Origin: Chloroflexota bacterium
Lineage (GTDB): Bacteria > Chloroflexota > Anaerolineae > Anaerolineales > Anaerolineaceae
DNA: 64,000 bases
Direction: 5' to 3'
NCBI GenBank assembly: GCA_012517865.1
Contig: JAAYUC010000018.1
Location: 1-64,000, forward strand
The notes below the pieces were generated by a model. The model did not search any database and was not told the origin of the DNA. It was given only the letters and a program-made list of their open reading frames with translations. Below, in pieces: positions 1 to 9,040 of this stretch (its first letter is position 1; the number at the start of each line of letters is the position of its first letter). Position numbers and translations under genes: made by a program.

Positions 1-1378
1 CTCTCACTTCCGCGTGGACGCGAGGCATCTGTTCCCAGGTCACCGCGCATTCCAGCGTGTCTATCAGGACGCCAAAGTCCTGCAGGTCTTCACGCAGGTA
101 CGGGTCTCTAAAGCGGTCTTTTTCCCAGCGTTTGGTCACGCCAAACAGGGAAAGCTCAAAGGCGTGGTATTTTCGGCAAATGCGGCGGATTTTGCGGTCC
201 AGGTTGGCGCAGAAACCTTTTTCTCCATCCGTGAAACCCAAAAAGAGGCATTTTTGCATCGGCTGATAACCGAATTTTTGCAGCAAAGCATCCGCGGCGG
301 TGCCCTCAATGTGGTAGAGCTTCATCGCCACGTCGGTTTCTTCGGGGTCGGAGAGACGGAAAACAGAGGGGAAACCAATCTCCGCCTGCATGATTTCGCG
401 GCAGGCTGCCTGTGCTTCTTCCCAATTTCGGAACATGTAGCTGAAGCGCTTGCGGTTTTCAGGCATGTAGCGAAAAACGCGCAGGGTAGCGCTGACGAGA
501 ATTCCGAACGCGCCTTCGCCGCCCATCATCACCTGGTCAAAATCCGGCCCGGTGGCCGCGCGCGGCTGCGGACAGGTGCGAAAATCACCAATGGGCGTGA
601 CATAATCCTGCGCGATAACCAGGTCTTCAATTTTGCCGTAATAAGTGGAGTTCTGACCGGCTCCCCGCGTGACAATCCAACCGCCGACGCTGGAATACTC
701 AAAGGACTGCGGGAAGTGCCCGCAGGTGTAAGCCCGCGCCGCGCCAAATTCCCTGACGGCGTTATTCAACAGGGCTTCCAGTTTTGGGCCGCTCATGCCG
801 GCTTCCACGGTGATGGTCTGGTCTGTTTCGTTAAAGGCAATCACGCGGTTCATGTGCTTGCTCATGTCCACGCAGATGCCGCCCAGCGTAGCTTCCATCC
901 CGCGGGTGACTGTGGAGCCGCCTCCGAACACCGTCACTGGAATGCGGTGCTCGTCCGCGTAAGCCACAAGGCGGACAATTTCATCGCGGCTGCGAGGGGA
1001 GACCACAATTTCGGGTAGGTTTTCCACGATTTTTCGACGCAGCCGAAGCGCGTCGAGCATGCCTTTGCCGTACGAGCGGCTGATGCGCGCATAAGCATCG
1101 GTGCGCACATTTTCCTCTCCGCATAAATCCCGGAAGAACGCCAGGTGCTCAGCAGGCAGACGGCAGGGCAGGTTGTCTTCAACCGGCTCCAGAGACAAAT
1201 TGATGGGCGCACTCAGGTCAGCTTCAGTTAGATGGAATTTGTCCATGATTAAGCGAACCAATCCGCTGTTGGGATGTTTGATGCCGGCAGGGTCGCCCCA
1301 TTTGATTAAGGAACGGTAGGTACCAGCCGGGGTTACGTCTTCGTACCAATTCGGTCTGAAGTGTTCTTTTTTGGGCAT
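1..1378 (-). CDS. FAD-binding oxidase, alkyldihydroxyacetonephosphate synthase (AGPS)-like, C-terminus beyond window
   Basis: Minus-strand frame open from ATG at 1378 to the window edge (absent from the ORF track because no stop lies in the window); translation MPKKEHFRPNWYEDVTPAG...YTCGHFPQSFEYSSVGGWIVTRGAGQNSTYYGKIEDLVIAQDYVTP...TGPDFDQVMMGGEGAFGI matches the FAD-binding type 4/AGPS pattern. Confidence 0.85.
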   Translation of the reverse strand, partial: MPKKEHFRPNWYEDVTPAGTYRSLIKWGDPAGIKHPNSGLVRLIMDKFHLTEADLSAPINLSLEPVEDNLPCRLPAEHLAFFRDLCGEENVRTDAYARISRSYGKGMLDALRLRRKIVENLPEIVVSPRSRDEIVRLVAYADEHRIPVTVFGGGSTVTRGMEATLGGICVDMSKHMNRVIAFNETDQTITVEAGMSGPKLEALLNNAVREFGAARAYTCGHFPQSFEYSSVGGWIVTRGAGQNSTYYGKIEDLVIAQDYVTPIGDFRTCPQPRAATGPDFDQVMMGGEGAFGILVSATLRVFRYMPENRKRFSYMFRNWEEAQAACREIMQAEIGFPSVFRLSDPEETDVAMKLYHIEGTAADALLQKFGYQPMQKCLFLGFTDGEKGFCANLDRKIRRICRKYHAFELSLFGVTKRWEKDRFRDPYLREDLQDFGVLIDTLECAVTWEQMPRVHAEVR

Positions 1379-1395
1379 GGCATTCCTCCTTGCAG

Positions 1396-2985
1396 CTAAA
1401 TCCCCGCGGGCGCGGAGCTGTAAAAACGCTTGTAAATCTCCGCATAGCGCGCTGCTTCCTGCTCCCAGCGCGCGTCCTCCCAGCCCAGTTCCTCCTGCGC
1501 GATTTCCCTTACCGTTGGCAGTTCAGCGCGCGCTCCTTCCGGCAGGAGCAGGCCCAGGCGGGTGCGGCGCAGCAGCAAATCGTCCAGGTGCTGAACGCTT
1601 TCGCTGCGGGCGGCGTAGCGCAGTTCGGCGCGGATGGTTGGAAGGTCCCCCACGGGGCTGAGTTCGGCAGGCCTGGCGGTGGATAAGAAGGTATCGAGCG
1701 CGGGTCCGTATCGACCGGCCAGGTAAAACAGCTCCGCCGGATTCAGAGCGGAGTATTCCGGCTTTGTTTGCTTTGGGAGAGCGCGGTAGTATCGTTTCAG
1801 CGGATTAAGCTGGACACCGAGTCTTGGCGCGGCTGCCTGCAGCGCGTCGGCAGCCATCTTGCGGAAAATGGTGAATTTTCCGCCGGTAATGGTAATCAAT
1901 CCGTTCTCTTCCCAGACCACATGCGCGCGGGATTCCGCGGAGGGGTCTGCCGCGCTGCCGCGGATGATGGGGCGCAGCCCGGCAAAGCTTGAGAGCGCGT
2001 CGGCCTGATTGAGCTTTACCGATGGGAAAATCGCGTCCGCGGCCTCCAAAATGTAATCAATTTCTGCCTGGGTGCAGTAGGGTTCGCCGTTATCCAGGGA
2101 AGAGGGGTGGTCCAGGTCTGTGGTGCCAATGATTGTGGCGCCCTCCCAGGGAATCGCAAACATGGCGCGCCCATCTTTTGGGTGAAGCAGCGTTACCGCG
2201 TGCGGAAGCGAAAGTTTTTCTTTCGGGAAGATGAGATGCGAACCGCGCTGCGGACGCAGGCGCCCCGGCGCATTCACCTGACGGCGCAAACCATCGCACC
2301 ACGGTCCGGCAGCGTTGATGACAACCCGGGCGCGCAATTCCTGGCTTCCAAGCGCTGTTGGCGATTGGTCGCTGAGCGCGACGCCGCAAACTGTGCCGTC
2401 GCGAAGGGTAAGCAGCTTCTCCACCCGCGCGTAATTAAGGGCGGTCCCGCCCTCCTGGCAGGTTTCCTGGATTAACCGCAGGACCATGCGCGCGTCATCC
2501 ATCACCGCATCGTAGTACAGATACGCGCCTGCCAGCCAGGGGGCGCTCAGCTGCGGTATCAGCCTGTGAACTTCCTGAAGCGAGAGTCCGCGGTGCTTCC
2601 ATTTTGGGGCCAACAGGTCGTACAGGATTGTCCCCAGCCGAAACATTTCGCGCTGTCCCCGCGCAGTGCTATATGGCAAGACAAAACCCAGTTCGCTGAC
2701 CAAGGACGGGGCTTCCCGCAGCAGAGCTTCCCGCTCCCGCACGGATTCCCGGGTGATGTCGTATTGCCGGTTGCGCAGGTAGCGGATACCTCCGTGGATG
2801 AGCTTGGAGGAACGGCTGGATGTGCCGCTGGAAAAATCATTTTGCTCGAGCAGCAAAACGCGCAAACCCTGCGCGACTGCCAGCCGGAAAACACCAGCTC
2901 CTGTGATACCGCCGCCCACGATGATGACGTCCCAATCCTGCTGCAGGGACTGCAACGTTACAGCCCGGTTATTGTCTAAGTTCAT
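1396..2985 (-). CDS. glpD: FAD-dependent glycerol-3-phosphate dehydrogenase
   Basis: 529 aa; DVIIVGGGITGAGVFRLAVAQGLRVLLLEQNDFSSGTSSRSSKLIHGGIRYL is diagnostic of GlpD. Confidence 0.93.
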   Translation of the reverse strand: MNLDNNRAVTLQSLQQDWDVIIVGGGITGAGVFRLAVAQGLRVLLLEQNDFSSGTSSRSSKLIHGGIRYLRNRQYDITRESVREREALLREAPSLVSELGFVLPYSTARGQREMFRLGTILYDLLAPKWKHRGLSLQEVHRLIPQLSAPWLAGAYLYYDAVMDDARMVLRLIQETCQEGGTALNYARVEKLLTLRDGTVCGVALSDQSPTALGSQELRARVVINAAGPWCDGLRRQVNAPGRLRPQRGSHLIFPKEKLSLPHAVTLLHPKDGRAMFAIPWEGATIIGTTDLDHPSSLDNGEPYCTQAEIDYILEAADAIFPSVKLNQADALSSFAGLRPIIRGSAADPSAESRAHVVWEENGLITITGGKFTIFRKMAADALQAAAPRLGVQLNPLKRYYRALPKQTKPEYSALNPAELFYLAGRYGPALDTFLSTARPAELSPVGDLPTIRAELRYAARSESVQHLDDLLLRRTRLGLLLPEGARAELPTVREIAQEELGWEDARWEQEAARYAEIYKRFYSSAPAGI

Positions 2986-3692
2986 TCAGTTTGCTCTCCT
3001 TTATTGCGTATAGTCTCCCAGATGTGAATGCTTTCAGTCATCATTTCGAGGGTCAATCGTTCTCCCGCGTCCGCGTCCCGCTGCCGGGCAGCCTGATACA
3101 GCTGCTGATAAAAACGGCGTGACCGGTTTCTGGCGGTTTCAAGGGAGAAATAGAGCGGACCCATCACCCGGTACAGCTCTTCGAAACCATTAAAAATCAA
3201 AGTGTAGATTGGATTTCCGGAAAGAATCGTCAGAACGCGCTGAAGTTCGATATCCGTGGCGGTAAAATCCTGCGCGGTATCCGGCAGGGCTTGCATCTGA
3301 GCGAGCTTTCGCTCCACAGCTTCAGGATCGCGCAAAATCGCCAGCCTGGTAAAGACGGGGGCGATTGTGGCGCGCACATCCAGCAGATTAGGAACGAAGG
3401 AGGGGGGCTGCGCCTGGGGCGTTTTGGCGAGGTAGTTGAGGATCAGCAGGTTGCCCTCCTGCCAGTAATTTCTTACGCGCGTTGACCTTCCATGATGAAT
3501 TTCAATCCAGCCCTCCCGCGAAAGTCTCTGCAGCGCTTCGCGCAGGGTGGGGCGGGTGACGCCCAGCATTTCAGCCAATTCCCGTTCAGGGGGAAGTTTG
3601 CTGCCGACCGGAAATGTGCCGTCCAGGACAGCGTCAAGCAGGCGGCGCTCAGTGATTTCAGCTGCTTTTTGTGGAGCGCTCCACTCGGGCAT
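2982..3692 (-). CDS. FadR/GntR-family transcriptional regulator
   Basis: 236 aa; N-terminal wHTH GSKLPPERELAEMLGVTRPTLREALQRLSREGWIEIHHGRSTRV; overlaps glpD start by 4 nt. Confidence 0.9.
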   Translation of the reverse strand: MPEWSAPQKAAEITERRLLDAVLDGTFPVGSKLPPERELAEMLGVTRPTLREALQRLSREGWIEIHHGRSTRVRNYWQEGNLLILNYLAKTPQAQPPSFVPNLLDVRATIAPVFTRLAILRDPEAVERKLAQMQALPDTAQDFTATDIELQRVLTILSGNPIYTLIFNGFEELYRVMGPLYFSLETARNRSRRFYQQLYQAARQRDADAGERLTLEMMTESIHIWETIRNKGEQTE

Positions 3693-3903
3693 TGTTTCCT
3701 CCGCGCAAGGCTAATTTGGTAAGAGGTCATACCACTTATAGTTTATTATACACGGTTTTTTACTACCTGGTATTTTTGACGACCCTGGCGGAGAACGCGG
3801 TCATAGGTGCCGTAAATATGAACAGGCTTGGGGCGCATTGCAGGGCGGCTTTATGGGATAATAACCATGCTCATCCTTCCATCTCGCATGGGCTTGTCAG
3901 GGA

Positions 3904-4608
3904 GTGGTGAGGATGAAGCAGTGGACAGCAATGGACGACAAGCAGGGCCTGATTAGGATTCTTGGTAAGACCGCCGTGTTCTCTGCGCTTTCAGTGCAGG
4001 AACTTGGTCTCATCGCGGAAACGAGCGTGCTGCGTACGTACAGCCCGGGGGCCCCGATTTTCTTCCAGGGTGATGAGATTGCCAGCATCCTGGTCGTTCT
4101 GGAAGGTGACATCGCAGTATTTCAGTGTTCCTCCGACGGCAGGGAACAAATCCTCTCGCATCTGCGGGAGGGCGAGATCATTTCTGTGGTTCCACTGTTA
4201 TTGTACAAAAATGCCTGTCATGCCGCCAGCGGGAGAGCCGTCCGGGCGACAAAAATCGTTTCTCTGCCGCTGCGTCTATTTGATGAATTGTGCGCCAAAA
4301 ACGCGGCCTTCGACCGAACACTGCTCCGCTACCTGGCAGGGAAGCTGGAACAAATCAGCAGTCTGGCTGGCAGCCTCAGCCTGAGGACCGCCCGCTCCCG
4401 GCTGGCTGCCTTTCTGATAAAAAGGGCAGACGAGCCCGGACAATCGGTAGGCATCACGCAGGAAGAAATCGCCGCCGAAATCGGCACTGTCCGCGAGATT
4501 GTCGCCCGCCTGCTGCGGGATTTCGCGCAGGCAGGCTGGCTGAAACGTGAGCGCCAGAACCTGGTCTTGCTAAACAGGGAAGCGCTCGAAGAAGAAGCGC
4601 GGCGCTGA
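3904..4608 (+). CDS. Crp/Fnr-family transcriptional regulator (HcpR-like candidate)
   Basis: cNMP-binding-like fold plus HTH ITQEEIAAEIGTVREIVARLLRDF; start could be GTG 3904, ATG 3913 or ATG 3931. Confidence 0.9.
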   Translation: MVRMKQWTAMDDKQGLIRILGKTAVFSALSVQELGLIAETSVLRTYSPGAPIFFQGDEIASILVVLEGDIAVFQCSSDGREQILSHLREGEIISVVPLLLYKNACHAASGRAVRATKIVSLPLRLFDELCAKNAAFDRTLLRYLAGKLEQISSLAGSLSLRTARSRLAAFLIKRADEPGQSVGITQEEIAAEIGTVREIVARLLRDFAQAGWLKRERQNLVLLNREALEEEARR

Positions 4609-4641
4609 TTGTCGGCACGTCGGTCAAACTGACATATGTAA

Positions 4642-4657
4642 TGTGACTTAAGTCACA
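4642..4657. promoter_or_regulatory. Predicted CRP/HcpR-type operator, perfect palindrome TGTGACTTAAGTCACA
   Basis: 16-nt perfect palindrome of the form TGTGA-N6-TCACA between the Crp/Fnr gene and the ferredoxin gene. Confidence 0.8.
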
Positions 4658-4678
4658 GCGCTTGCAAACAGAACCAGG

Positions 4679-4684
4679 TAAACT
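4679..4684 (+). promoter_or_regulatory. Predicted -10 element TAAACT for leaderless ferredoxin transcript
   Basis: TAAACT followed by 6 nt then ATG at 4691; no Shine-Dalgarno in the gap. Confidence 0.5.
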
Positions 4685-4690
4685 CAACTC

Positions 4691-4915
4691 ATGGTAAACG
4701 ATTTCGCTCTTCCAATTATTGACCTCACGTTGTGCAGCGGCTGCGGCGCCTGCGCGGCAGCCTGCCCCGAACACGCGCTGATGATGACTGTCGACAGTCA
4801 GCAGCCGGCCTTCGTGGAACCATACGCCTGTACTTACTGCACGGAATGTGAGGCGGTCTGTCCGGAAAACGCGATTCATTGCCCATTGACCATTACATGG
4901 AACACTGAAGATTAG
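4691..4915 (+). CDS. 2[4Fe-4S] ferredoxin
   Basis: 74 aa with CSGCGACAAACP and CTYCTECEAVCP cluster motifs. Confidence 0.93.
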   Translation: MVNDFALPIIDLTLCSGCGACAAACPEHALMMTVDSQQPAFVEPYACTYCTECEAVCPENAIHCPLTITWNTED

Positions 4916-4929
4916 CAAAAGGAGAAATC

Positions 4930-6117
4930 ATGAGTGAATTTATCAACAACGCGTCGAAACGCAAAGAGGCCCTGAAAGCTATCATCCGCAAATTACATGC
5001 CGGAGAAAGCGTGGAGTCTTTGCAGGAAGAATTCAATGAAATCATCGCCGAAGCCACCGCCTCGGATATCGCCCAGGCAGAGCGCGAGGTCATCGCCGAA
5101 GGACTGCCAGTCGCTGATATTCAGAAGCTGTGCGATTTGCATGTGGCCGTTTTTCAACGGGGGTTGGAGAACCAGGCCGCTCCGGAATCCGTACCTGGCC
5201 ATCCGGTGCACAACTTCCGTTTGGAAAACGAGATTATCGGGCGCGTGCTTGAATCTGTCGAAGGCAGCCTTGCCCGGCTCCTGGCTGGTGATAAAGACGC
5301 GCTGAAATCCCTGCGCATGGCGGCAGGCAACTTACAGTTGATTGAGCGCCACTACGAGTGGAAAGAGAATTTGCTCTTTCCTGTGCTCGAGAAGTACGGC
5401 TTTGAAGGACCCTCCAAAGTGATGTGGGGCGTGCACAACGACATCCGCAAAGCAATCCGAAACCTGCAGGCATTGATTAACAGCGACCCGCTTGACCTTG
5501 AGACCATTGACGCCGAATATCTTGACCTGGCAAAAGCAGTTAGGGATATGTTCTATAAAGAAGAAAAAGTGCTGCTGCCGGAGTCTTTAGCCCGCCTGAG
5601 CCAGGAGGATTGGGACATGATTAAGGCGGAGAGCCTGAGCCTTAAAAAGGAACCGGAAGCTGCCGAGCCGGCGGAAGGCGAGCCTGAACCAACCCCCGCA
5701 ACCAATGGCAAAATTCCGCTTTCCACTGGCGCGCTGACGCAGGAACAGATTAATCTGATGCTCAGCAATCTGCCGGTAGATATCACCTTTGTGGATGAGA
5801 ACGATAAGGTGTGTTTCTTCTCTCAGACGCCCGACCGGATTTTCGTCCGCACGGCCGCCATCATTGGCAGGGCTGTCCAAAACTGCCACCCGCCGCAAAG
5901 TGTGCACGTTGTCCAGCGCATCGTTGATGATTTCCGAGCCGGAAAGCGGGATGTAGCGGAATTTTGGATTCAGATGGGTCCCAAATTTGTTCATATTCGC
6001 TACTTCGCGCTGAGAGACGCGCAGGGTACTTACAAGGGCGTCATTGAGGTGACCCAGGATGTCAGCGGTATCCGCGCGTTGGAGGGAGAACGCCGATTGC
6101 TTGAGGACGATAAATAA
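4930..6117 (+). CDS. DUF438-like protein with hemerythrin (HHE) and C-terminal PAS domains
   Basis: 395 aa; N-terminal small helical domain, HPVHNF...ERHYEWKENLLFPVLEKYG...HNDIRKA hemerythrin-type His/Glu pattern, PAS-like C-terminus. Confidence 0.85.
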   Translation: MSEFINNASKRKEALKAIIRKLHAGESVESLQEEFNEIIAEATASDIAQAEREVIAEGLPVADIQKLCDLHVAVFQRGLENQAAPESVPGHPVHNFRLENEIIGRVLESVEGSLARLLAGDKDALKSLRMAAGNLQLIERHYEWKENLLFPVLEKYGFEGPSKVMWGVHNDIRKAIRNLQALINSDPLDLETIDAEYLDLAKAVRDMFYKEEKVLLPESLARLSQEDWDMIKAESLSLKKEPEAAEPAEGEPEPTPATNGKIPLSTGALTQEQINLMLSNLPVDITFVDENDKVCFFSQTPDRIFVRTAAIIGRAVQNCHPPQSVHVVQRIVDDFRAGKRDVAEFWIQMGPKFVHIRYFALRDAQGTYKGVIEVTQDVSGIRALEGERRLLEDDK

Positions 6118-6193
6118 GAGTCAGGCAACCGCGCATAAATCGCGGGCATACTCTGAGAGTGCGTAAGACCATCCTCTTGAAAAACCAAAATAG

Positions 6194-6225
6194 GAGCTCC
6201 GGAAACCGGAGCTCTATTCTTTTTC
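6194..6225 (+). terminator. Rho-independent terminator
   Basis: GAGCTCCGG-AAA-CCGGAGCTC followed by TATTCTTTTT, after the DUF438-like gene. Confidence 0.8.
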
Positions 6226-6345
6226 GGGCTGGAAAGGATGGCTTTCTACCTGCATTGTTAATGAAGCCGGCAGCATGTTGCCCTGTGTTTTCCTGGCGCG
6301 GTGGTTATCCTGTTGAACAGGTTTTCGGAAAGCAATCCTTGAGAA

Positions 6346-6383
6346 TAAAAAAGCCGTGGGATACGATTCACCACGGCTTTTCC
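6346..6383 (-). terminator. Rho-independent terminator for the kelch gene
   Basis: AAAAAAGCCGTGG...CCACGGCTTTT inverted repeat just past the minus-strand kelch ORF. Confidence 0.75.
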
Positions 6384-6407
6384 AGACGAATTTTTAAAGA
6401 CTGCTCT

Positions 6408-8210
6408 TTACTTCAGCTGCGAAAACTTTGAGGCGCAGGGAATGTAGAGCCCAAATCCAATGTATTTATCCGCTTTACCGGCATAATTGAAGCCGCCAAG
6501 CGAACCGCCGACATGATAAACCACATTATCGAGCGTGACAGCCGATGTGCGGAAGAAGTCTCCACTTTGCAGCGGCCCGGCGCTTGCCCAGGATTTGGTC
6601 TTGGCAGAGAAAATCCAGGTTTCGGGGCTGATTTTAAATTCGCCGTCCGCGCCATTCACCAACCAGAGCCGGACCTGGCCGGAGATAATATTTTGCGCGT
6701 AGCCCATGCCCCACAGCGCAATCGGCAGCGGCCCAAGGTCAATATCCTCTTCGTTCCAATTCTGCTTGGAAAAGTCGTAGCACTGGGTGCTGCGGAGCAC
6801 CGGTCCTGTGGTTACACCGCCTGCGACGCAGAGCAGTTTATGGCTGTCGCTCGGGCGGGTAAACAGGAATGCGGCGTGATAATTTCGGACGCTGTCAAAA
6901 GCGCGGAGGGGAGTAAGCCATTTATCCTGAACTGTGTCATAGGCGTAAACCGTGTTTAAAGTCCCGCCGCCCGGTGCAGCAGCGCCTCCGGTGAGGTAAC
7001 AGATTTTCGTTGCTGGGTCAGCCACCCAGGCTGGCGCCCAGATGCCTTGATAGGCTGGCGGGGTGCCGGTTGGAGTCTCCTGCTTCCACACGTTGGTGCT
7101 GATGTTGTAGCTCCACAGCCCGGTAAAGCCCTGTGTCACGCCGTCGCCGTAGACAAACACTTCGTTGCCTACCTGACATCCCGACCTGGCATAGTTGTTG
7201 CCGAAAGGCGGCGTGGAACCGCTCACAAGCGACCAGATTCCGGTAAGCGGATCAAATGAAGCGACGCCTGTCTCGCCGCGCCCGGTGATATCCCAGATTT
7301 TTCCGTTGTAGGCGGCCAGAACATTATCCATCCGGTCGACCTGGCTGTTCGGGAGCTGCTGCCAGGGACCCTGTTCACGGCAGCCGCGGATGATAAATGG
7401 CAGGTCCTGACCTGTACCGGTGCCAGCGTCCAGCGCCGGCTGCCATGAATCCTTAAACACCTTGGCGTTTCCAGTGCTGTTCTGGCCAAGAATTGTCACG
7501 GGGGGCACCCACGGACCGGTGGTCATACTGCCTTTTGTGGCCCAATCCAGCCAGTATGTGCCGGCAGGCAGGAAAGCGCCTACATACACAACATTTTCCA
7601 TGATTGGCATGCTGTCATCCAGCAGATTGGTGTCGGCCACGCGGTAGGTTTTGGTCCAGGAAGTAGAAATCAGTCGGTTGGTAGAGAGGTCGCCAAAAAC
7701 CACTTTGCTGTTGGGATCATTAGGCGGGCCGTCCCAAATCTGCAGGTAAACCTCCACGATTGGAGAAGAAGGTGGATAAGCATAATCGCCATCCTGATAC
7801 GCAAAGAAGGAAATGTTATCCACCTGCCAGCCGCGGGTATCCGTGATGACAAAGTCATCGGCAGTATGGTAGCCCATGGAAAAATATTGGTTGGTGAAGC
7901 CGTAAGTCTGCATTCCCAGGGCGGTCTGCAGCGCGCTGCCATTCACACCCTGATACGCGCCGCCTGGGTTGGTGATAAATTCTCCGTTATCCCAGAATTC
8001 CTGATTACAGCTTGTTAGTGAAAACGCGGACGAGCCCGCAGTAGAATTCCGCGGTTCGGTGCCAAGCAGCCAGGCGTTCTCTTGGATAAGTTCAGAATTG
8101 GGGGGATTCTCGTCTTCAGCTTTGGCAGTCTGAAGTCCGTAAAACCCTGCCATGGCAACGAACACCAGGCTGATTACCAGCGTGATTGAAAATACTTTTA
8201 ACTTTCTCAT
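6408..8210 (-). CDS. Secreted kelch/galactose-oxidase-like beta-propeller protein
   Basis: 600 aa, N-terminal signal peptide, kelch-type repeats (NVLAAYNGKIWDITG, NNYARSGCQVGNEVFVYGD, VTLDNVVYHVGGSLGG); SD GGAGT upstream. Confidence 0.8.
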   Translation of the reverse strand: MRKLKVFSITLVISLVFVAMAGFYGLQTAKAEDENPPNSELIQENAWLLGTEPRNSTAGSSAFSLTSCNQEFWDNGEFITNPGGAYQGVNGSALQTALGMQTYGFTNQYFSMGYHTADDFVITDTRGWQVDNISFFAYQDGDYAYPPSSPIVEVYLQIWDGPPNDPNSKVVFGDLSTNRLISTSWTKTYRVADTNLLDDSMPIMENVVYVGAFLPAGTYWLDWATKGSMTTGPWVPPVTILGQNSTGNAKVFKDSWQPALDAGTGTGQDLPFIIRGCREQGPWQQLPNSQVDRMDNVLAAYNGKIWDITGRGETGVASFDPLTGIWSLVSGSTPPFGNNYARSGCQVGNEVFVYGDGVTQGFTGLWSYNISTNVWKQETPTGTPPAYQGIWAPAWVADPATKICYLTGGAAAPGGGTLNTVYAYDTVQDKWLTPLRAFDSVRNYHAAFLFTRPSDSHKLLCVAGGVTTGPVLRSTQCYDFSKQNWNEEDIDLGPLPIALWGMGYAQNIISGQVRLWLVNGADGEFKISPETWIFSAKTKSWASAGPLQSGDFFRTSAVTLDNVVYHVGGSLGGFNYAGKADKYIGFGLYIPCASKFSQLK

Positions 8211-8312
8211 GCGATACTCCTTCTATGCCGAAAATGATTAATTCCTAACCTTATATGAATGCCTGCAAGAAAGCTGTAATCCTCTCATGATGATGGCTGC
8301 CGTTCTTGTCTT

Positions 8313-8359
8313 CCCGCTCAGGTGAGGCGGGGAAACGCGAGTGCCGAAAGGCATTGCGC
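8313..8359. other. Candidate structured element: two adjacent hairpins, one GNRA-capped
   Basis: CCCGCTCA-GG-TGAGGCGGG followed by CGCGAGTGCC-GAAA-GGCATTGCG in an ORF-free ~490-bp intergenic region. Confidence 0.3.
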
Positions 8360-8704
8360 TGATTTCATCTGGCCGGCGGCCCAATAACATGGTGAATAAA
8401 TGCCAATTCACCACTGAGTTTGTTGCAATAATCGCGCCAGAATTACGGGAGTTTATGGGTTTTGGCCCCTTTATCCCCAGTTAATTGTTGAATTCGCTGC
8501 TCAGATTATCAGCCAAGCATTTTTGGTATCCGCTGCAAGCCATATTCTGCAAATTTCAGGCTGGATTGGGACAGCGTTCGGCAAAGTTTCCCCTTTGGCT
8601 GTTGATGCGGTTGCTTATTTTTATGAATGACCGGAAAGAACGAAAACGAGAGGAAAAATCGCTGCCGGGCTTCGAACAAACCTCAAAGGAGTGAATTAAA
8701 CGTT

Positions 8705-8728
8705 GAAAGCACCGGTTACGGTGCTTTC
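8705..8728 (-). terminator. Hairpin downstream of tRNA-Ser pair
   Basis: GAAAGCACCG-GTTA-CGGTGCTTTC; U-tract weak. Confidence 0.45.
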
Positions 8729-8745
8729 TCACGAAAAAACTCAGG

Positions 8746-8834
8746 CGGGGAAGGAGGGATTCGAACCCTCGGTTGGATTTTACTCCAACAACCACTTAGC
8801 AGGCGGCCCCAATCGTCCACTCTGGCACCTCCCC
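8746..8834 (-). tRNA. tRNA-Ser(GCT)
   Basis: Reverse complement GGGGAGGTGCCAGAGTGG...CTGCTAA...GGGTTCGAATCCCTCCTTCCCCG; acceptor pairs, long variable arm, anticodon GCT. Confidence 0.93.
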
Positions 8835-8855
8835 ATATTCGGTTGTCAACCCGAG

Positions 8856-8940
8856 CGGAAGGAGTGGGATTCGAACCCACGATGGGTTTCCCCATACCTG
8901 TTTTCAAGACAGGCGCCTTGAGCCGCTCGGCCATCCCTCC
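8856..8940 (-). tRNA. tRNA-Ser(TGA)
   Basis: Reverse complement GGAGGGATGGCCGAGCGG...CTGTCTTGAAAACAG...GTGGGTTCGAATCCCACTCCTTCCG; anticodon TGA. Confidence 0.95.
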
Positions 8941-9040
8941 GTAGGGAAGCTATTCTAACATAAATCGATTCTTCGGGCAAGACGATTTTAGCCGATTTCG
9001 GCGCTCCCCAAGTGATGGGCTGAGGTTTGGCATGCTCCCG

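Noticed and set aside
14-1018. 334-aa plus-strand ORF
   Set aside because: Antisense to the AGPS-like gene, which has clear protein motifs; high-GC codon bias opens the opposite frame.
8856-8940. tRNA with TGA anticodon considered as selenocysteine tRNA
   Set aside because: Anticodon TGA decodes UCA (Ser); tRNA-Sec has anticodon TCA and an 8-bp acceptor stem, which this lacks.
8627-8944. ORFs on both strands (for example MAERLKAPVLKTGMGKPIVGSNPTPS and GVGFEPTMGFPIPVFKTGALSRSAIPP)
   Set aside because: They are conceptual translations of the two tRNA-Ser genes and their antisense, a common annotation artefact.
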